A stretch of DNA of 64,000 nucleotides from an uncultured Sphingomonadaceae bacterium (GTDB lineage Bacteria; Pseudomonadota; Alphaproteobacteria; Sphingomonadales; Sphingomonadaceae): contig CANLQG010000008.1 of the NCBI GenBank assembly GCA_947493195.1, positions 1-64,000 on the forward strand. The letters run 5' to 3'. The notes below the pieces were generated by a model, which worked only from the letters and a program-made list of their open reading frames with translations, made no database searches and was not told the DNA's origin. Positions 16,483 to 24,769 of the stretch are shown piece by piece; within the stretch, counting starts at the first letter, position 1, and each line of letters begins with the position of its first letter. The position numbers and the translations under genes were made by a program.

Positions 16483-17871
16483 TCAAACTGCGTCCATCAG
16501 GTCATAATATGCCAGCCACCAGTTCCACTGCGTGTCGTCCTTGGTGAAACCGGGATAAAGCAGTCCTTCGCCAACCCAGCCCTCCGGGCGTTCGTGCCCG
16601 TGCAGCGCCTGGTACTTGAGTGTAATGCCCTTGCTGACCGCGCCGCGCGCGTTCTTCATGATGACCGGCCACACATCGGCATCGTCCTGCTCGATCGTGC
16701 CCGAAGTGCCGGTCTGCTGGACCGAATTCTGGAGCATGTCGCGCTTCATCTGTTCGGGCGCATCCTTTTCGGCGAAAATGTAGTTCACGAATTCCACCTT
16801 GCCGGGGCCTTTGGGAACATAGGTATGCAGCGCCAGCGCGCCGGAGGAACCGCCATCGGTGCGCGGGGCGAAGATGAAAGCGATAAGGATATTGGGGAAC
16901 ATCCCGCCAACTTGCGGGGGGATGGTCGCCAACTGGTTGACCTGATCCTCACTCAAATTGCGGAACAGTTCAGGGATCATCTCCTTGGTGATGCCCGGCG
17001 GCGTCAGTAGTTCCAGCCGCTCCCGCGTAGACTTGCCTTCGAACGGCACGTCGGCGAACATCTTGAAGGTCTTTTCTGCTTCCAGGCAGCGCAACGAGTG
17101 GCCCTGCTTGCACGATACGTCCACCCCGTACATGCCCGGCGCCTGGTCATAGATACTTTCGGCCGTTCCGCCCATCACGCCGCCTTCCATCAGCGAACGG
17201 TGCAGCGTCAGCGTGTGGAAACCGTCGGAACCCGACTGTTCACCCGGCACTTTCCAGTTGCAGGGCAAGGTGAAGCGCTGCGGCGGGCCGAGCAATTCGA
17301 GACCATTGTCAGTCCGGCAGAACAGCTGGTCCATGTAGTACTTAATGTCACCCAGATATTCGTCGAACGAAGGGCCATCGACGTTCCAGGTGGCAAAGAT
17401 CAGGCCACCATAAAGGTGAACCTTGGCCTTCTTCAGGCCCAGGGTCTTCTTATCCACATCGTTGCCGTGCATCTTTTCGCGTTCAACCGGCGCGCCGATG
17501 AAGTCGCCGTTCGGTCGGAATGCCCAGCCGTGGTAAATGCACTGGTGAATGCGCTTGTTGCCGGCTTCGCCAAGGCATACGCGCATGCCGCGGTGGGGGC
17601 AGACATTCAGCGAAACATTGACTTCGCCATCCTGGCTGCGAGCCACAATCACATTGTCTTCAGCCATGTCGCGAACGATGAAGTCGCCGGGCTCGGGAAT
17701 TTCGCTTTCATGGCCCAGCAGCAGCCAGGTCTTGGCGAAAATCTTGTCCATTTCGAGGTGGTAGAGCTCTTCGTCGGTCATCACTCGAAGCGAGACCTCA
17801 TTGCTCTCGCGCATGATCAGATCGTCAAGCGAGGTTCCGTCACCCAATACTAGCTTTGATTTCTGGAGCAT
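16483..17871 (-). CDS. Rieske ring-hydroxylating dioxygenase, alpha subunit
   Basis: A 462-residue catalytic subunit. The Rieske [2Fe-2S] ligands are C91 and H93 (CPHRG) and C111 and H114 (CIYHGW). The catalytic domain shows SGSDGFHTLTLH with D216, H219 and H224 as the likely bridging Asp and mononuclear iron ligands. I chose the ATG at 17871 because GGGAG lies nine bases upstream; an alternative ATG is at 17895. First gene of the operon running to 12034, divergent from the ferredoxin gene. The substrate is probably a bulky aromatic or terpenoid acid, inferred from context. Confidence 0.93.
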   Translation of the reverse strand: MLQKSKLVLGDGTSLDDLIMRESNEVSLRVMTDEELYHLEMDKIFAKTWLLLGHESEIPEPGDFIVRDMAEDNVIVARSQDGEVNVSLNVCPHRGMRVCLGEAGNKRIHQCIYHGWAFRPNGDFIGAPVEREKMHGNDVDKKTLGLKKAKVHLYGGLIFATWNVDGPSFDEYLGDIKYYMDQLFCRTDNGLELLGPPQRFTLPCNWKVPGEQSGSDGFHTLTLHRSLMEGGVMGGTAESIYDQAPGMYGVDVSCKQGHSLRCLEAEKTFKMFADVPFEGKSTRERLELLTPPGITKEMIPELFRNLSEDQVNQLATIPPQVGGMFPNILIAFIFAPRTDGGSSGALALHTYVPKGPGKVEFVNYIFAEKDAPEQMKRDMLQNSVQQTGTSGTIEQDDADVWPVIMKNARGAVSKGITLKYQALHGHERPEGWVGEGLLYPGFTKDDTQWNWWLAYYDLMDAV

Positions 17872-17985
17872 CTCGGCATTCTCCCGGTAGTGCATTTTTT
17901 TGTGATTGATTCGCTCTATACACATTGAATAATATCTGTTCAATATGTAAAGCGGCAAAAACCAGGACAAAGAACGGAGAGATCG
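17872..17985. promoter_or_regulatory. Divergent Rieske-operon / ferredoxin promoter with TetR-type palindrome
   Basis: The AT-rich gap contains ATTGAA-N9-TTCAAT at 17924-17944, a 21-bp inverted repeat of the size bound by TetR dimers. It sits 53 bp from the alpha-subunit ATG and 41 bp from the ferredoxin ATG, so one bound dimer could control both directions. Confidence 0.6.
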
Positions 17986-18198
17986 ATGTCTGAGAAGGGT
18001 AATCTGAAGGTCGTAATCAACAAGCCAGCGTGCTGCGGCTATGGTGTTTGCGCGGAAATCTGCCCGGAAGTGTACAAGCTGGATGAACACGGCATCGTCT
18101 ATGTCGACGATGAAATCGTGCCCGAAGGTCTGGAAGACGCAGCCCGCGAGGGCGCGGATGCCTGCCCGCAATCGGCCCTGGCCATCGTGGATGCGTGA
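17986..18198 (+). CDS. [3Fe-4S] ferredoxin
   Basis: A 70-residue small ferredoxin with PACCGYGVCAEICPEVY and a later ACPQSAL. The Cys spacing C-x2-Y-x2-C-x3-C-P...C-P has Tyr where the fourth cluster ligand would be, indicating a [3Fe-4S] cluster as in ferredoxins serving bacterial P450s. A GGAGAG site precedes the ATG. It is divergent from the Rieske operon and probably carries electrons from the reductase at 14711 to the P450s or the oxygenase. Confidence 0.92.
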   Translation: MSEKGNLKVVINKPACCGYGVCAEICPEVYKLDEHGIVYVDDEIVPEGLEDAAREGADACPQSALAIVDA

Positions 18199-18218
18199 CG
18201 GCAGGCGCGCAGCAGGCT

Positions 18219-18650
18219 TTAATAGACCCGCGCAAGGATGCCTTTGAGAGCGGCCCCCTGTTCGCGCCAGGCAGCATCGAACGCTTTTGACCAGCCATGC
18301 CCTGCCACTTCGGCAAGGGTATCGATCAGCATGTCTATCGAGTCTGCGTAAAGCGGCAGGCCGATATCGCCATAGCAGCGATGCGCCATGACCAGGCTTT
18401 GGGTCGAACGCTCGACCCAGTCTTCGCCTTTCGCCAGCCCCATCAGGGTCTCGATCATTTCGTTCACCATCGCACCACAGATGGAATCCGAATGGTGAAA
18501 GGATCGGCGTTGTTCCGGATAGCGGGCAAACAGCCGGTCGAAGAAGATCGGCGTGATATCCCTGTCCGCCTCGGCAACGGCCCACAGGGATCGCTCAAGG
18601 ACCTCTGCTCTGGCGGCGTCTCCCACGAGAAGGTCATTTTCCACTGGCAT
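18219..18650 (-). CDS. Globin-like protein
   Basis: A 143-residue all-helical protein resembling bacterial single-domain globins: ERSLWAVAEADRDITPIFFD and RLFARYPEQRRSF form the A-C helix pattern, QSLVMAHRCYG carries a candidate proximal His, and DTLAEVAGHGWSKAFDAAWR is the G/H region. The start at 18650 has GGGG upstream; two other ATGs lie just before it. Could scavenge O2, NO or peroxide around the oxygenases. The heme ligand assignment is by eye. Confidence 0.6.
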   Translation of the reverse strand: MPVENDLLVGDAARAEVLERSLWAVAEADRDITPIFFDRLFARYPEQRRSFHHSDSICGAMVNEMIETLMGLAKGEDWVERSTQSLVMAHRCYGDIGLPLYADSIDMLIDTLAEVAGHGWSKAFDAAWREQGAALKGILARVY

Positions 18651-18844
18651 TGATCCCCGCATCGGCAACGCAACTGCCTTATGCCCGAACTGCGCTGGTG
18701 AAATTGATCTGAACCAAATTCAGGGCCGTCCCACTATTGATCTCTGGCACCTTGGACAAGTCGATATAGTGCTGCCTACCTGAGGACAGGGCAAACACGG
18801 TGCGCGGCTTCTGATAGCAGTGTGCAGCCAAAGGAGTTTGATGG
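18651..18844. promoter_or_regulatory. Divergent promoter region with inverted-repeat site at 18775-18790
   Basis: A 194 bp gap between the globin-like gene and the Old Yellow Enzyme gene. Bases 18775-18790 read CCTACCTGAGGACAGG, a match to CCTNYC-N4-GRNAGG. It ends 54 bp before the ATG at 18845. A GATAGC at 18813-18818 is a possible -10 element at a spacing compatible with activation from the site. Confidence 0.6.
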
Positions 18845-19924
18845 ATGCGCAACGCACTGGACCCGCTTTTCTCGCCGTTTTCCTGCAAGAGCCTGGAACT
18901 GGCCAACCGGTTCGTGATGTCGCCCATGACCCGGCAGTTCAGCCCCGATGGCATCCCGGGAGAGAATGTCGCGGAATATTATACACGCAGGGCGAGGGGC
19001 GATGTAGGCCTGATCGTGACCGAAGGCGTTGGTGTGGATCACCCCTCGGCAATCGGCCAGGGCAGTATGGAGGAAAAGGACATTCCCGTCCTACATGGCG
19101 ATGCGGCTCTGAAGGGCTGGCGCCAGGTGGTGGACCGTGTGCATGAGGCGGGTGGAAAGATCGTGCCGCAGCTTTGGCACATGGGGGCCTTGCGAATGGA
19201 GAGTTCGCCGCCGCACCCTGAAGCCCGGTCGCTTGGTCCGGACAATATGGACGAGAGCGATATCGCCGCAGTCATCGCCGCCTTTGCTCGAAGTGCAGCA
19301 AACGCCAAGGCCGCTGGCTTCGATGGCATCGCCTTGCATGGCGGGCACGGCTACCTGCTTGACAGTTTTCTGTGGGCGCAGACCAACACGCGCGACGATG
19401 CCTGGGGCGGCGATGCCGTGGCGCGGACACGCTTTCCTGTCGAAGTGATCAAGGCTGTGCGCGAAGCCATTGGACCCGATCTGCCTATCTTCTATCGTAT
19501 CTCGCAATGGAAACTGCAGGATTACGAGGGCAGCCTGGCCGACACGCCCGATGAACTTGGTGTGATTTGCGGAGTCCTGGCTGATGCCGGGGTGGACATT
19601 TTCGATGTCAGCACTCGGGTCTTTTCCAAGCCGGCATTCGCAGGTTCCGACATGGGCCTGGCCGGGTGGATCCGCAAGCTTACAGGGCTGCCGACGATGA
19701 CGGTTGGCGGGATCGGTTTCGACAAGGAACTGGCCGCAAGCTTCACCCAACCGACCGCCGCGGTAGACAACCTGGCAGAAGTTGTCCGCCGCTTCGAAGC
19801 CGGAGAATTTGATCTGTTGGCCATTGGCCGAGCCTTGCTGATGGATGCGGAATGGGTCGTGAAGGCGCGCGAGGGCGAGCCGTTCCAGCCGTTTGACATA
19901 TCCGCCTATTCACGGCTGGACTGA
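18845..19924 (+). CDS. Old Yellow Enzyme family NAD(P)H:flavin oxidoreductase
   Basis: A 359-residue FMN TIM barrel. Family marks: LANRFVMSPMTRQFS, the active-site stretch GIALHGGHGYLLDSFLWAQ TNTR with two His that hydrogen-bond substrate carbonyls, then DDAWGG, and LLAIGRALLMD at the phosphate site. Such enzymes reduce alpha,beta-unsaturated ketones or reductively open conjugated systems. GGAG lies 8 bases before the ATG. It stands alone on the plus strand under the 18775 operator candidate. Confidence 0.92.
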   Translation: MRNALDPLFSPFSCKSLELANRFVMSPMTRQFSPDGIPGENVAEYYTRRARGDVGLIVTEGVGVDHPSAIGQGSMEEKDIPVLHGDAALKGWRQVVDRVHEAGGKIVPQLWHMGALRMESSPPHPEARSLGPDNMDESDIAAVIAAFARSAANAKAAGFDGIALHGGHGYLLDSFLWAQTNTRDDAWGGDAVARTRFPVEVIKAVREAIGPDLPIFYRISQWKLQDYEGSLADTPDELGVICGVLADAGVDIFDVSTRVFSKPAFAGSDMGLAGWIRKLTGLPTMTVGGIGFDKELAASFTQPTAAVDNLAEVVRRFEAGEFDLLAIGRALLMDAEWVVKAREGEPFQPFDISAYSRLD

Positions 19925-19946
19925 TCGCCGCACAAGATCGACCCGT

Positions 19947-20669
19947 TCAAAAGCTTTCCGATGTTGCGTAGATATGCATCCGGGCGGCATTGGCATTGCC
20001 AGTCTGTTCGCACATGAAACGGATCGCGCGGGCAATTTCCTCAGGCTGCATCGGCGGAATGTATTCGTCCCAGCCGGGCTGACCCTTGGCCTTCATGTCT
20101 TCGAAAATCTCGGTGGTGGTGGTGCCCGGCGCCACCAGTCCCACGCGCACACCTGACCCCGCGAGTTCTATCCGCAAGACGTCTGTGAACCGTTCCAGCG
20201 CAGCTTTCAGCCCGCCATAAACGCCTGTGCCAGCGGCGGTGATGCCTGCACCGATGCTGGAAATGTTGACGATCTGTCCAGTGCCGCGCGCCTTCATGTG
20301 GCGGGCGAACAGCACGCTTGCGCGAACGACAGCCGAATAGTTGACGGCAATCATCGGGTCGAGCTTGGCAAGGTCAAACTCCTCATGATGACTGGTGCGC
20401 AGGATGCCGGCATTGTTCACGAGGATATCAACCGCGCCGAACTGGCCTTGAGCATGGTCGAGCATGGCCTGCGGTGCAGACGGTTTGGCGAGGTCGAGCG
20501 CGAGGATCTGCGTGTCCCCGCCGATTTCCTGTGCCAGCGATTGCAGCCGGTCTTCCCTTCGCGCGACCAGCAGCAGCCTTGCACCGCCTTGCGCCAGGCT
20601 GCGCGCGGTTGCTGCACCGATCCCGGCAGATGCGCCCGTGATCACTGCGACTTTGTCTTTCAGTTCCAT
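19947..20669 (-). CDS. Short-chain dehydrogenase/reductase
   Basis: A 240-residue classical SDR with TGASAGIG, NNAG, catalytic SSIGAG and YGGLK, an unusual catalytic spacing that keeps Tyr and Lys four apart. R after beta-2 (LVARRED) suggests NADPH preference. I chose the ATG at 20669 (AGG eight bases upstream). It follows the NTF2-fold gene by 15 bp on the minus strand. Confidence 0.86.
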   Translation of the reverse strand: MELKDKVAVITGASAGIGAATARSLAQGGARLLLVARREDRLQSLAQEIGGDTQILALDLAKPSAPQAMLDHAQGQFGAVDILVNNAGILRTSHHEEFDLAKLDPMIAVNYSAVVRASVLFARHMKARGTGQIVNISSIGAGITAAGTGVYGGLKAALERFTDVLRIELAGSGVRVGLVAPGTTTTEIFEDMKAKGQPGWDEYIPPMQPEEIARAIRFMCEQTGNANAARMHIYATSESF

Positions 20670-20684
20670 CCCGTCCACCTTTTT

Positions 20685-21113
20685 CTATTCCAGGATCATC
20701 GGCTTGAAAATGCGCCGTGCGATCTTCCAGCCATCGCCCGTTCGCACGAGGAAATCCTCATAGCTGCCAATGCCCCGGTGAACGGGGCCATCATTGTTCA
20801 TCTGGCACAGCAGTGCATCGACGTAGCAATGTGCCGTGGCTCCGCCTTGCGCACCTGATAGCTGGATATTGCTGATCCGGTGCAAGGTGGGGCCAAGCCG
20901 GGAGTGGGCTTCGCGCATGTAATCGGTGAGTGTGGAAACATCTGTCCAGCTGCCGAACTCGCTATAGTCGGCTTTGCAATCGGCGGTGAAGCAGCTTCTG
21001 AACAAGGCCCAGTCCCGCGTATCGATTGCGGTGGCATAGGCGATGAGAAGGGCGTTTATGGAGCGTTCGTCCTGCGCGCTCAGCCCACTGTCTACCCGGC
21101 GGTGAAGATTCAT
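20685..21113 (-). CDS. NTF2-fold (SnoaL-like) protein
   Basis: A 142-residue alpha+beta-barrel protein: INALLIAYATAIDTRDWALF, SCFTADCKADY, and YEDFLVRTGDGWKIARRIFK. Members act as isomerases, dehydratases or cyclases of polycyclic ketones, or as dioxygenase beta-like accessories. One of at least six such genes in this window; the repeated occurrence suggests several pocket-only catalysts for successive ring intermediates. No catalytic residue set can be assigned with confidence. Confidence 0.78.
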   Translation of the reverse strand: MNLHRRVDSGLSAQDERSINALLIAYATAIDTRDWALFRSCFTADCKADYSEFGSWTDVSTLTDYMREAHSRLGPTLHRISNIQLSGAQGGATAHCYVDALLCQMNNDGPVHRGIGSYEDFLVRTGDGWKIARRIFKPMILE

Positions 21114-21152
21114 CCTTCTAGCCTCCTCAATGATGCCGCGATCATGGCGGGC

Positions 21153-21452
21153 CTAGGCAACCTTGGCATCCCAGAACCGCGTTTCAGGAGGCGCGGTCAG
21201 CATGGCTGCCATCTGGTCCATCATTCCCTGCTCTGTGCGGAAGGCCACATAGGCATCGTAGGCGGCGCGCGTTTCCCATTCCTCGATGAAGATCACGCGG
21301 TTTGGATCATCGGCATTGCACCTGATGGCGATGCTGACAAAGCCGGGAAATGTTCGCGTGCCTTCCAGCGTGGCGGGAATCTGCTGGCAGAACCCCTCCA
21401 CCACTTCGGGCTTCAACGACAGCTCCAAAGTAACAATGATTGTATCGCTCAC
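21153..21452 (-). CDS. Antibiotic-biosynthesis-monooxygenase-like (ABM) protein
   Basis: A 99-residue dimeric ferredoxin-like fold: IIVTLELSLKPEVVEGFCQQ, TFPGFVSIAIR and RVIFIEEWETRAAYDAYVAF are ABM-family stretches. I chose the GTG at 21452, with GAGGAGG five bases upstream. ABM proteins oxidise quinol-like rings without cofactors or detoxify quinones, which fits the setting. Confidence 0.82.
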   Translation of the reverse strand: MSDTIIVTLELSLKPEVVEGFCQQIPATLEGTRTFPGFVSIAIRCNADDPNRVIFIEEWETRAAYDAYVAFRTEQGMMDQMAAMLTAPPETRFWDAKVA

Positions 21453-21475
21453 CGGAACCTCCTCTCCAAAATTCC

Positions 21476-22966
21476 TTACTTTCCGATCGGGTAAAAGATC
21501 GATTTCTCGTGCTGGTATTCGCGTAGCCAACCCGGGCCGTACTCGCGTCCGATGCCCGATCGCTTGTAGCCGCCGATGGGCGCGTCGCTCATCGTGCCTG
21601 TTCCGCCATTGAGCGAGACGCTGCCGGCCCTGATTTGCAGGGCCATTTCGTAACCCTTTGCGGCATCCGCCGTCTGGATCGCGCCATTCAGGCCATAACG
21701 GGAATCATTGGCGATACGGATGGCCTCTTCATCCGTTGAGAAGCCGATGATGCAGCCGACCGGCCCGAAGATTTCCTCCTGCGCGATCGCCATGTCGTTG
21801 GTCACATCGTCGAACACGGTAACTTCGGTGAAAAAGCCCTTGTCGAGCCCCTCAGGGCGGCCACCACCGCACACCAGCCGGGCACCGGCAGAGCGGCCCA
21901 GTTCGATGAAATGCTCCACCTTGCTGCGCTGGCTCTCGCGGATCAGCGGACCCATGCCGATGGCCGGGTCTGCCGGATTGCCGATGGCGATTTGCCCGGC
22001 GACAGCAGCAGCCGTTGCGGCAAAGGCCGGGCGCAGGCTTTCATGAACCAGGAACCGGGTGGGGATGGCGCAGCCTTGCCCAGCGTTGATGGAAAGGACC
22101 GTGGCCGCCATGGCCGCCGCGCTCTGAACATCGGCATCCTCGCGAACGATAAGTGCCGACTTCCCGCCCAGCTCCAGGTGAACCTTCTTCAGCGTGGGCG
22201 CGGCCTGCGCCATGATCTGCGCGCCAACGCCTTCGGAACCGGTGAAGGTCACCATGTCCACCCGTTCATCGGTGCACAGCAATTGCCCTTCCTCGATGCC
22301 GCCCGTGACAATGTTCAGCACGCCTGCGGGCAGGCCGATTTCCTCGGCCACCTGTCCGAACAGCAGAGCGGAAAACGGGGTGAAGGGCGATGGTTTGAGC
22401 ACTAGGGTGCAACCCGCCAGCAGGGCGGGGCCGATCTTCGCCAGGTTTAGCAGGAAGGGGAAGTTGTATCCGGTGATTGCCGAAACCACGCCCAGTGGTT
22501 CTCGCACCACCGTGGTGCCACCGATGGACCGCGGGCCATCCGGGGCAAAGGGGTTGTGGGTGATATCGATCGGCAGGCGTTCGGGCTGTTCGCGCAGCGC
22601 ATGGCCGATGGCCGCTTCCAGCAGGCGCAGCGGATTGTCGACCTGCATGAGGTGCGTGATGCCCGCGGCGCAGCCCACTTCGGCTACGATCAACTGCGCG
22701 ATCCGGGCATGCTTTGCCCGCAGGGCGCGCACCATCTTTTCGACCATGTCAGCCCGCTCACCCATGGCCATGCGGGGCCACGGGCCGTGGTCAAAGGCTT
22801 TGCGCGCCGCTGCGATGGCGGCATCCACCTGCTGTGCAGAGGCAACCGGCGCGGCGGCGATCACCTCTTCTGTGGCCGGATTGATGACCGGTTCGGTGCC
22901 TGCCTGCGGATCGTGCCAGGCACCATCGTAATAGACCTGGCTGATGTCGGTATAGGGTATGGTCAT
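21476..22966 (-). CDS. NAD(P)-dependent aldehyde dehydrogenase
   Basis: A 496-residue ALDH. NAD site TFTGSEGVG, general base Glu in LELGGKSALI, nucleophile in NAGQGCAIPTR, and C-terminal PIGGYKRSGIGREYG. Overlaps the GMC oxidoreductase by 4 bp (ATGA), so the pair would take a primary alcohol to an acid. The start at 22966 is set by that overlap. Confidence 0.93.
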   Translation of the reverse strand: MTIPYTDISQVYYDGAWHDPQAGTEPVINPATEEVIAAAPVASAQQVDAAIAAARKAFDHGPWPRMAMGERADMVEKMVRALRAKHARIAQLIVAEVGCAAGITHLMQVDNPLRLLEAAIGHALREQPERLPIDITHNPFAPDGPRSIGGTTVVREPLGVVSAITGYNFPFLLNLAKIGPALLAGCTLVLKPSPFTPFSALLFGQVAEEIGLPAGVLNIVTGGIEEGQLLCTDERVDMVTFTGSEGVGAQIMAQAAPTLKKVHLELGGKSALIVREDADVQSAAAMAATVLSINAGQGCAIPTRFLVHESLRPAFAATAAAVAGQIAIGNPADPAIGMGPLIRESQRSKVEHFIELGRSAGARLVCGGGRPEGLDKGFFTEVTVFDDVTNDMAIAQEEIFGPVGCIIGFSTDEEAIRIANDSRYGLNGAIQTADAAKGYEMALQIRAGSVSLNGGTGTMSDAPIGGYKRSGIGREYGPGWLREYQHEKSIFYPIGK

Positions 22967-24570
22967 GCTGTCTGTTCCTTGTCGAGGATCATGTCCGCAG
23001 CGTTCATGGCGATGGCCATCGCCGGTGCATTGGTGTTGCCCGACACCAGCGCGGGCATGATCGATGTGTCGCACACGCGCAGACCGCTGACGCCGCGCAC
23101 ACGCAGCTGCGGATCAAGCACGCTGTCCGCCGCTGCCCCCATCGCGGCGGTGCCGGCGATGTGGAACGAGGTGCCGCCCAACCGGAGCAGGTTGGCGAGA
23201 ATATCCTCATCCGTTTTCACGTCAGCAGCGGTCCCCACTTCCTCTACAACCCAAGGCGCAAGCGCCCCTTGTTGGCCGAACCGGCGGATCCACTTGAACA
23301 GGGCGAGCGCGCGGTCGCGGTCCACTTGCTCGGCGAAGTGGTTTGCATCGATCTGCGGCGGGGCAGCAGGATCGCTCGACCGGATGTGGGTGGAGCCGCG
23401 ACTTTCAGGCCGCTTGAAATAGCCGAGCAGGCGCATGCCGGGAAACGAGTCCAGCACGACCTTGCCTTTGGCGTCCTGCTTCATGGTCACCATCATGGAG
23501 CCGATCTGCGCATCGGGGCGATCCAGCCCAGGTTCGGTCTTGATGAAGCCGCCCACTTCGTGCGCTGCATCGGTCATTGCGCCGCGCCCGAACAGGAAAT
23601 AGCGCAAGACAGATGCGATGAGGCCTAGCCCGCTGAGTTTCTGGTTGGAACTGTGGCCGCGAATACGCCAGTCGACCGCGACATAGCGGTGTTCGCGCAG
23701 GTTCTCGCCAACGTTGGGGCTGTGCGCGACCAGCGGTATACCAAGCGCCTTCAGGCGCGCCGCATCGCCAATTCCCGACAGCTCAAGCAACTTGGGGGAT
23801 TCAACAGCGCCTGCGCACAGGATGATCTCGCCGCGACAGGCGATTTGCTGGCCATCCAGAACAACGCCTGCAGCCCGGTTCCTATCAAAAACGACCCTTT
23901 CCACGGTGCCGCCGGTGATGATCTTGAGGTTCGCGCGCGCGCGCGCCGGATCGAGGAAGGCCCGCGCGGCGGAAAAGCGCTGTCCTTTCCAGGTGGTCGT
24001 GGTCTGGTAGCCCATACCCTGGTCTGCCACCACGTCTACCGCGTTGACATCGGCCACAGTCGGCACGCCCATTTGCGCGCCTGCCTGCAATATCGCCTGG
24101 GTAACCGGATTGCCGTCCGCAAATACCGAAATGCGCAAAGGTCCGCCGGTGCCGCGCCATTTTGCCGCGCCCAGCGCATGGTCTTCCAGCGCAACGAAAT
24201 GACGGCCCATGCGATCCCATCCCCAGCCAGTGCAGCCGGCCTTTTCCCAATCGTCGTAATCCTGCGGCGCGCCACGCATGTAGACCATGCCGTTGACCGA
24301 GCTTGAGCCGCCAACCGTGCGCCCCTTGAGCCACATCTCCTCTGGCTGGTTACCCGCTGGTTTGACGTTGTAGGCAAAGACATGCGGATTGGCAGGGTCG
24401 AGCAATTTTCCCACGCCGCGCGGCATTCGGATCAGCGGACTCTTGTCGTCCGGCCCGCTTTCGATCAACAGCACCTTGGTCGCCGGGTCAGTGCTCAGCC
24501 GGTTGGCCAACACGCAACCGGACGAACCGGCGCCCACGATGATAAAATCGAAAGAAGTATCCGAAACCAT
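22963..24570 (-). CDS. GMC-family FAD-dependent alcohol oxidoreductase
   Basis: A 535-residue flavoprotein. FAD-binding FIIVGAGSSGCVLANRLS near the start, GMC signature 1 GRTVGGSSSVNGMVYMRG, signature 2 GAVESPKLLELSGIG, and C-terminal FHIAGTAAMG (catalytic His) and SGNTNAPAMAIA. Oxidises a primary or secondary alcohol. First gene of a unit with the ALDH, divergent from the sulfotransferase across a gap that holds an operator candidate. Confidence 0.93.
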   Translation of the reverse strand: MVSDTSFDFIIVGAGSSGCVLANRLSTDPATKVLLIESGPDDKSPLIRMPRGVGKLLDPANPHVFAYNVKPAGNQPEEMWLKGRTVGGSSSVNGMVYMRGAPQDYDDWEKAGCTGWGWDRMGRHFVALEDHALGAAKWRGTGGPLRISVFADGNPVTQAILQAGAQMGVPTVADVNAVDVVADQGMGYQTTTTWKGQRFSAARAFLDPARARANLKIITGGTVERVVFDRNRAAGVVLDGQQIACRGEIILCAGAVESPKLLELSGIGDAARLKALGIPLVAHSPNVGENLREHRYVAVDWRIRGHSSNQKLSGLGLIASVLRYFLFGRGAMTDAAHEVGGFIKTEPGLDRPDAQIGSMMVTMKQDAKGKVVLDSFPGMRLLGYFKRPESRGSTHIRSSDPAAPPQIDANHFAEQVDRDRALALFKWIRRFGQQGALAPWVVEEVGTAADVKTDEDILANLLRLGGTSFHIAGTAAMGAAADSVLDPQLRVRGVSGLRVCDTSIMPALVSGNTNAPAMAIAMNAADMILDKEQTA

Positions 24571-24769
24571 CGCCTCAGCGCCAAACCGGCAGCTGGTAGA
24601 ACGGCTCCAGATTTTCAGACGGTTCCATATCCGCTCCCTTCCATCAACGGATATGTCGCCGCTCATGACTCCCGTCTGTCCTACCCAGTGACAGGTTCAG
24701 CGATTTTTCCCGTGCCTAGCCTACATAGCGAAAACACCGCCGCAAATGGCTGGATGAGAGGGCGCGCGC
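24571..24769. promoter_or_regulatory. Divergent promoter region with inverted-repeat site at 24680-24695
   Basis: Bases 24680-24695 read CCTACCCAGTGACAGG, matching CCTNYC-N4-GRNAGG. The site lies 74 bp before the sulfotransferase ATG and about 110 bp before the GMC gene, so it could serve both directions. Confidence 0.6.

Noticed and set aside
16483..18585. 700-codon frame extending the Rieske alpha subunit upstream
   Set aside because: The extension crosses the ferredoxin gene and the divergent promoter; a good ribosome-binding site marks the start at 17871.
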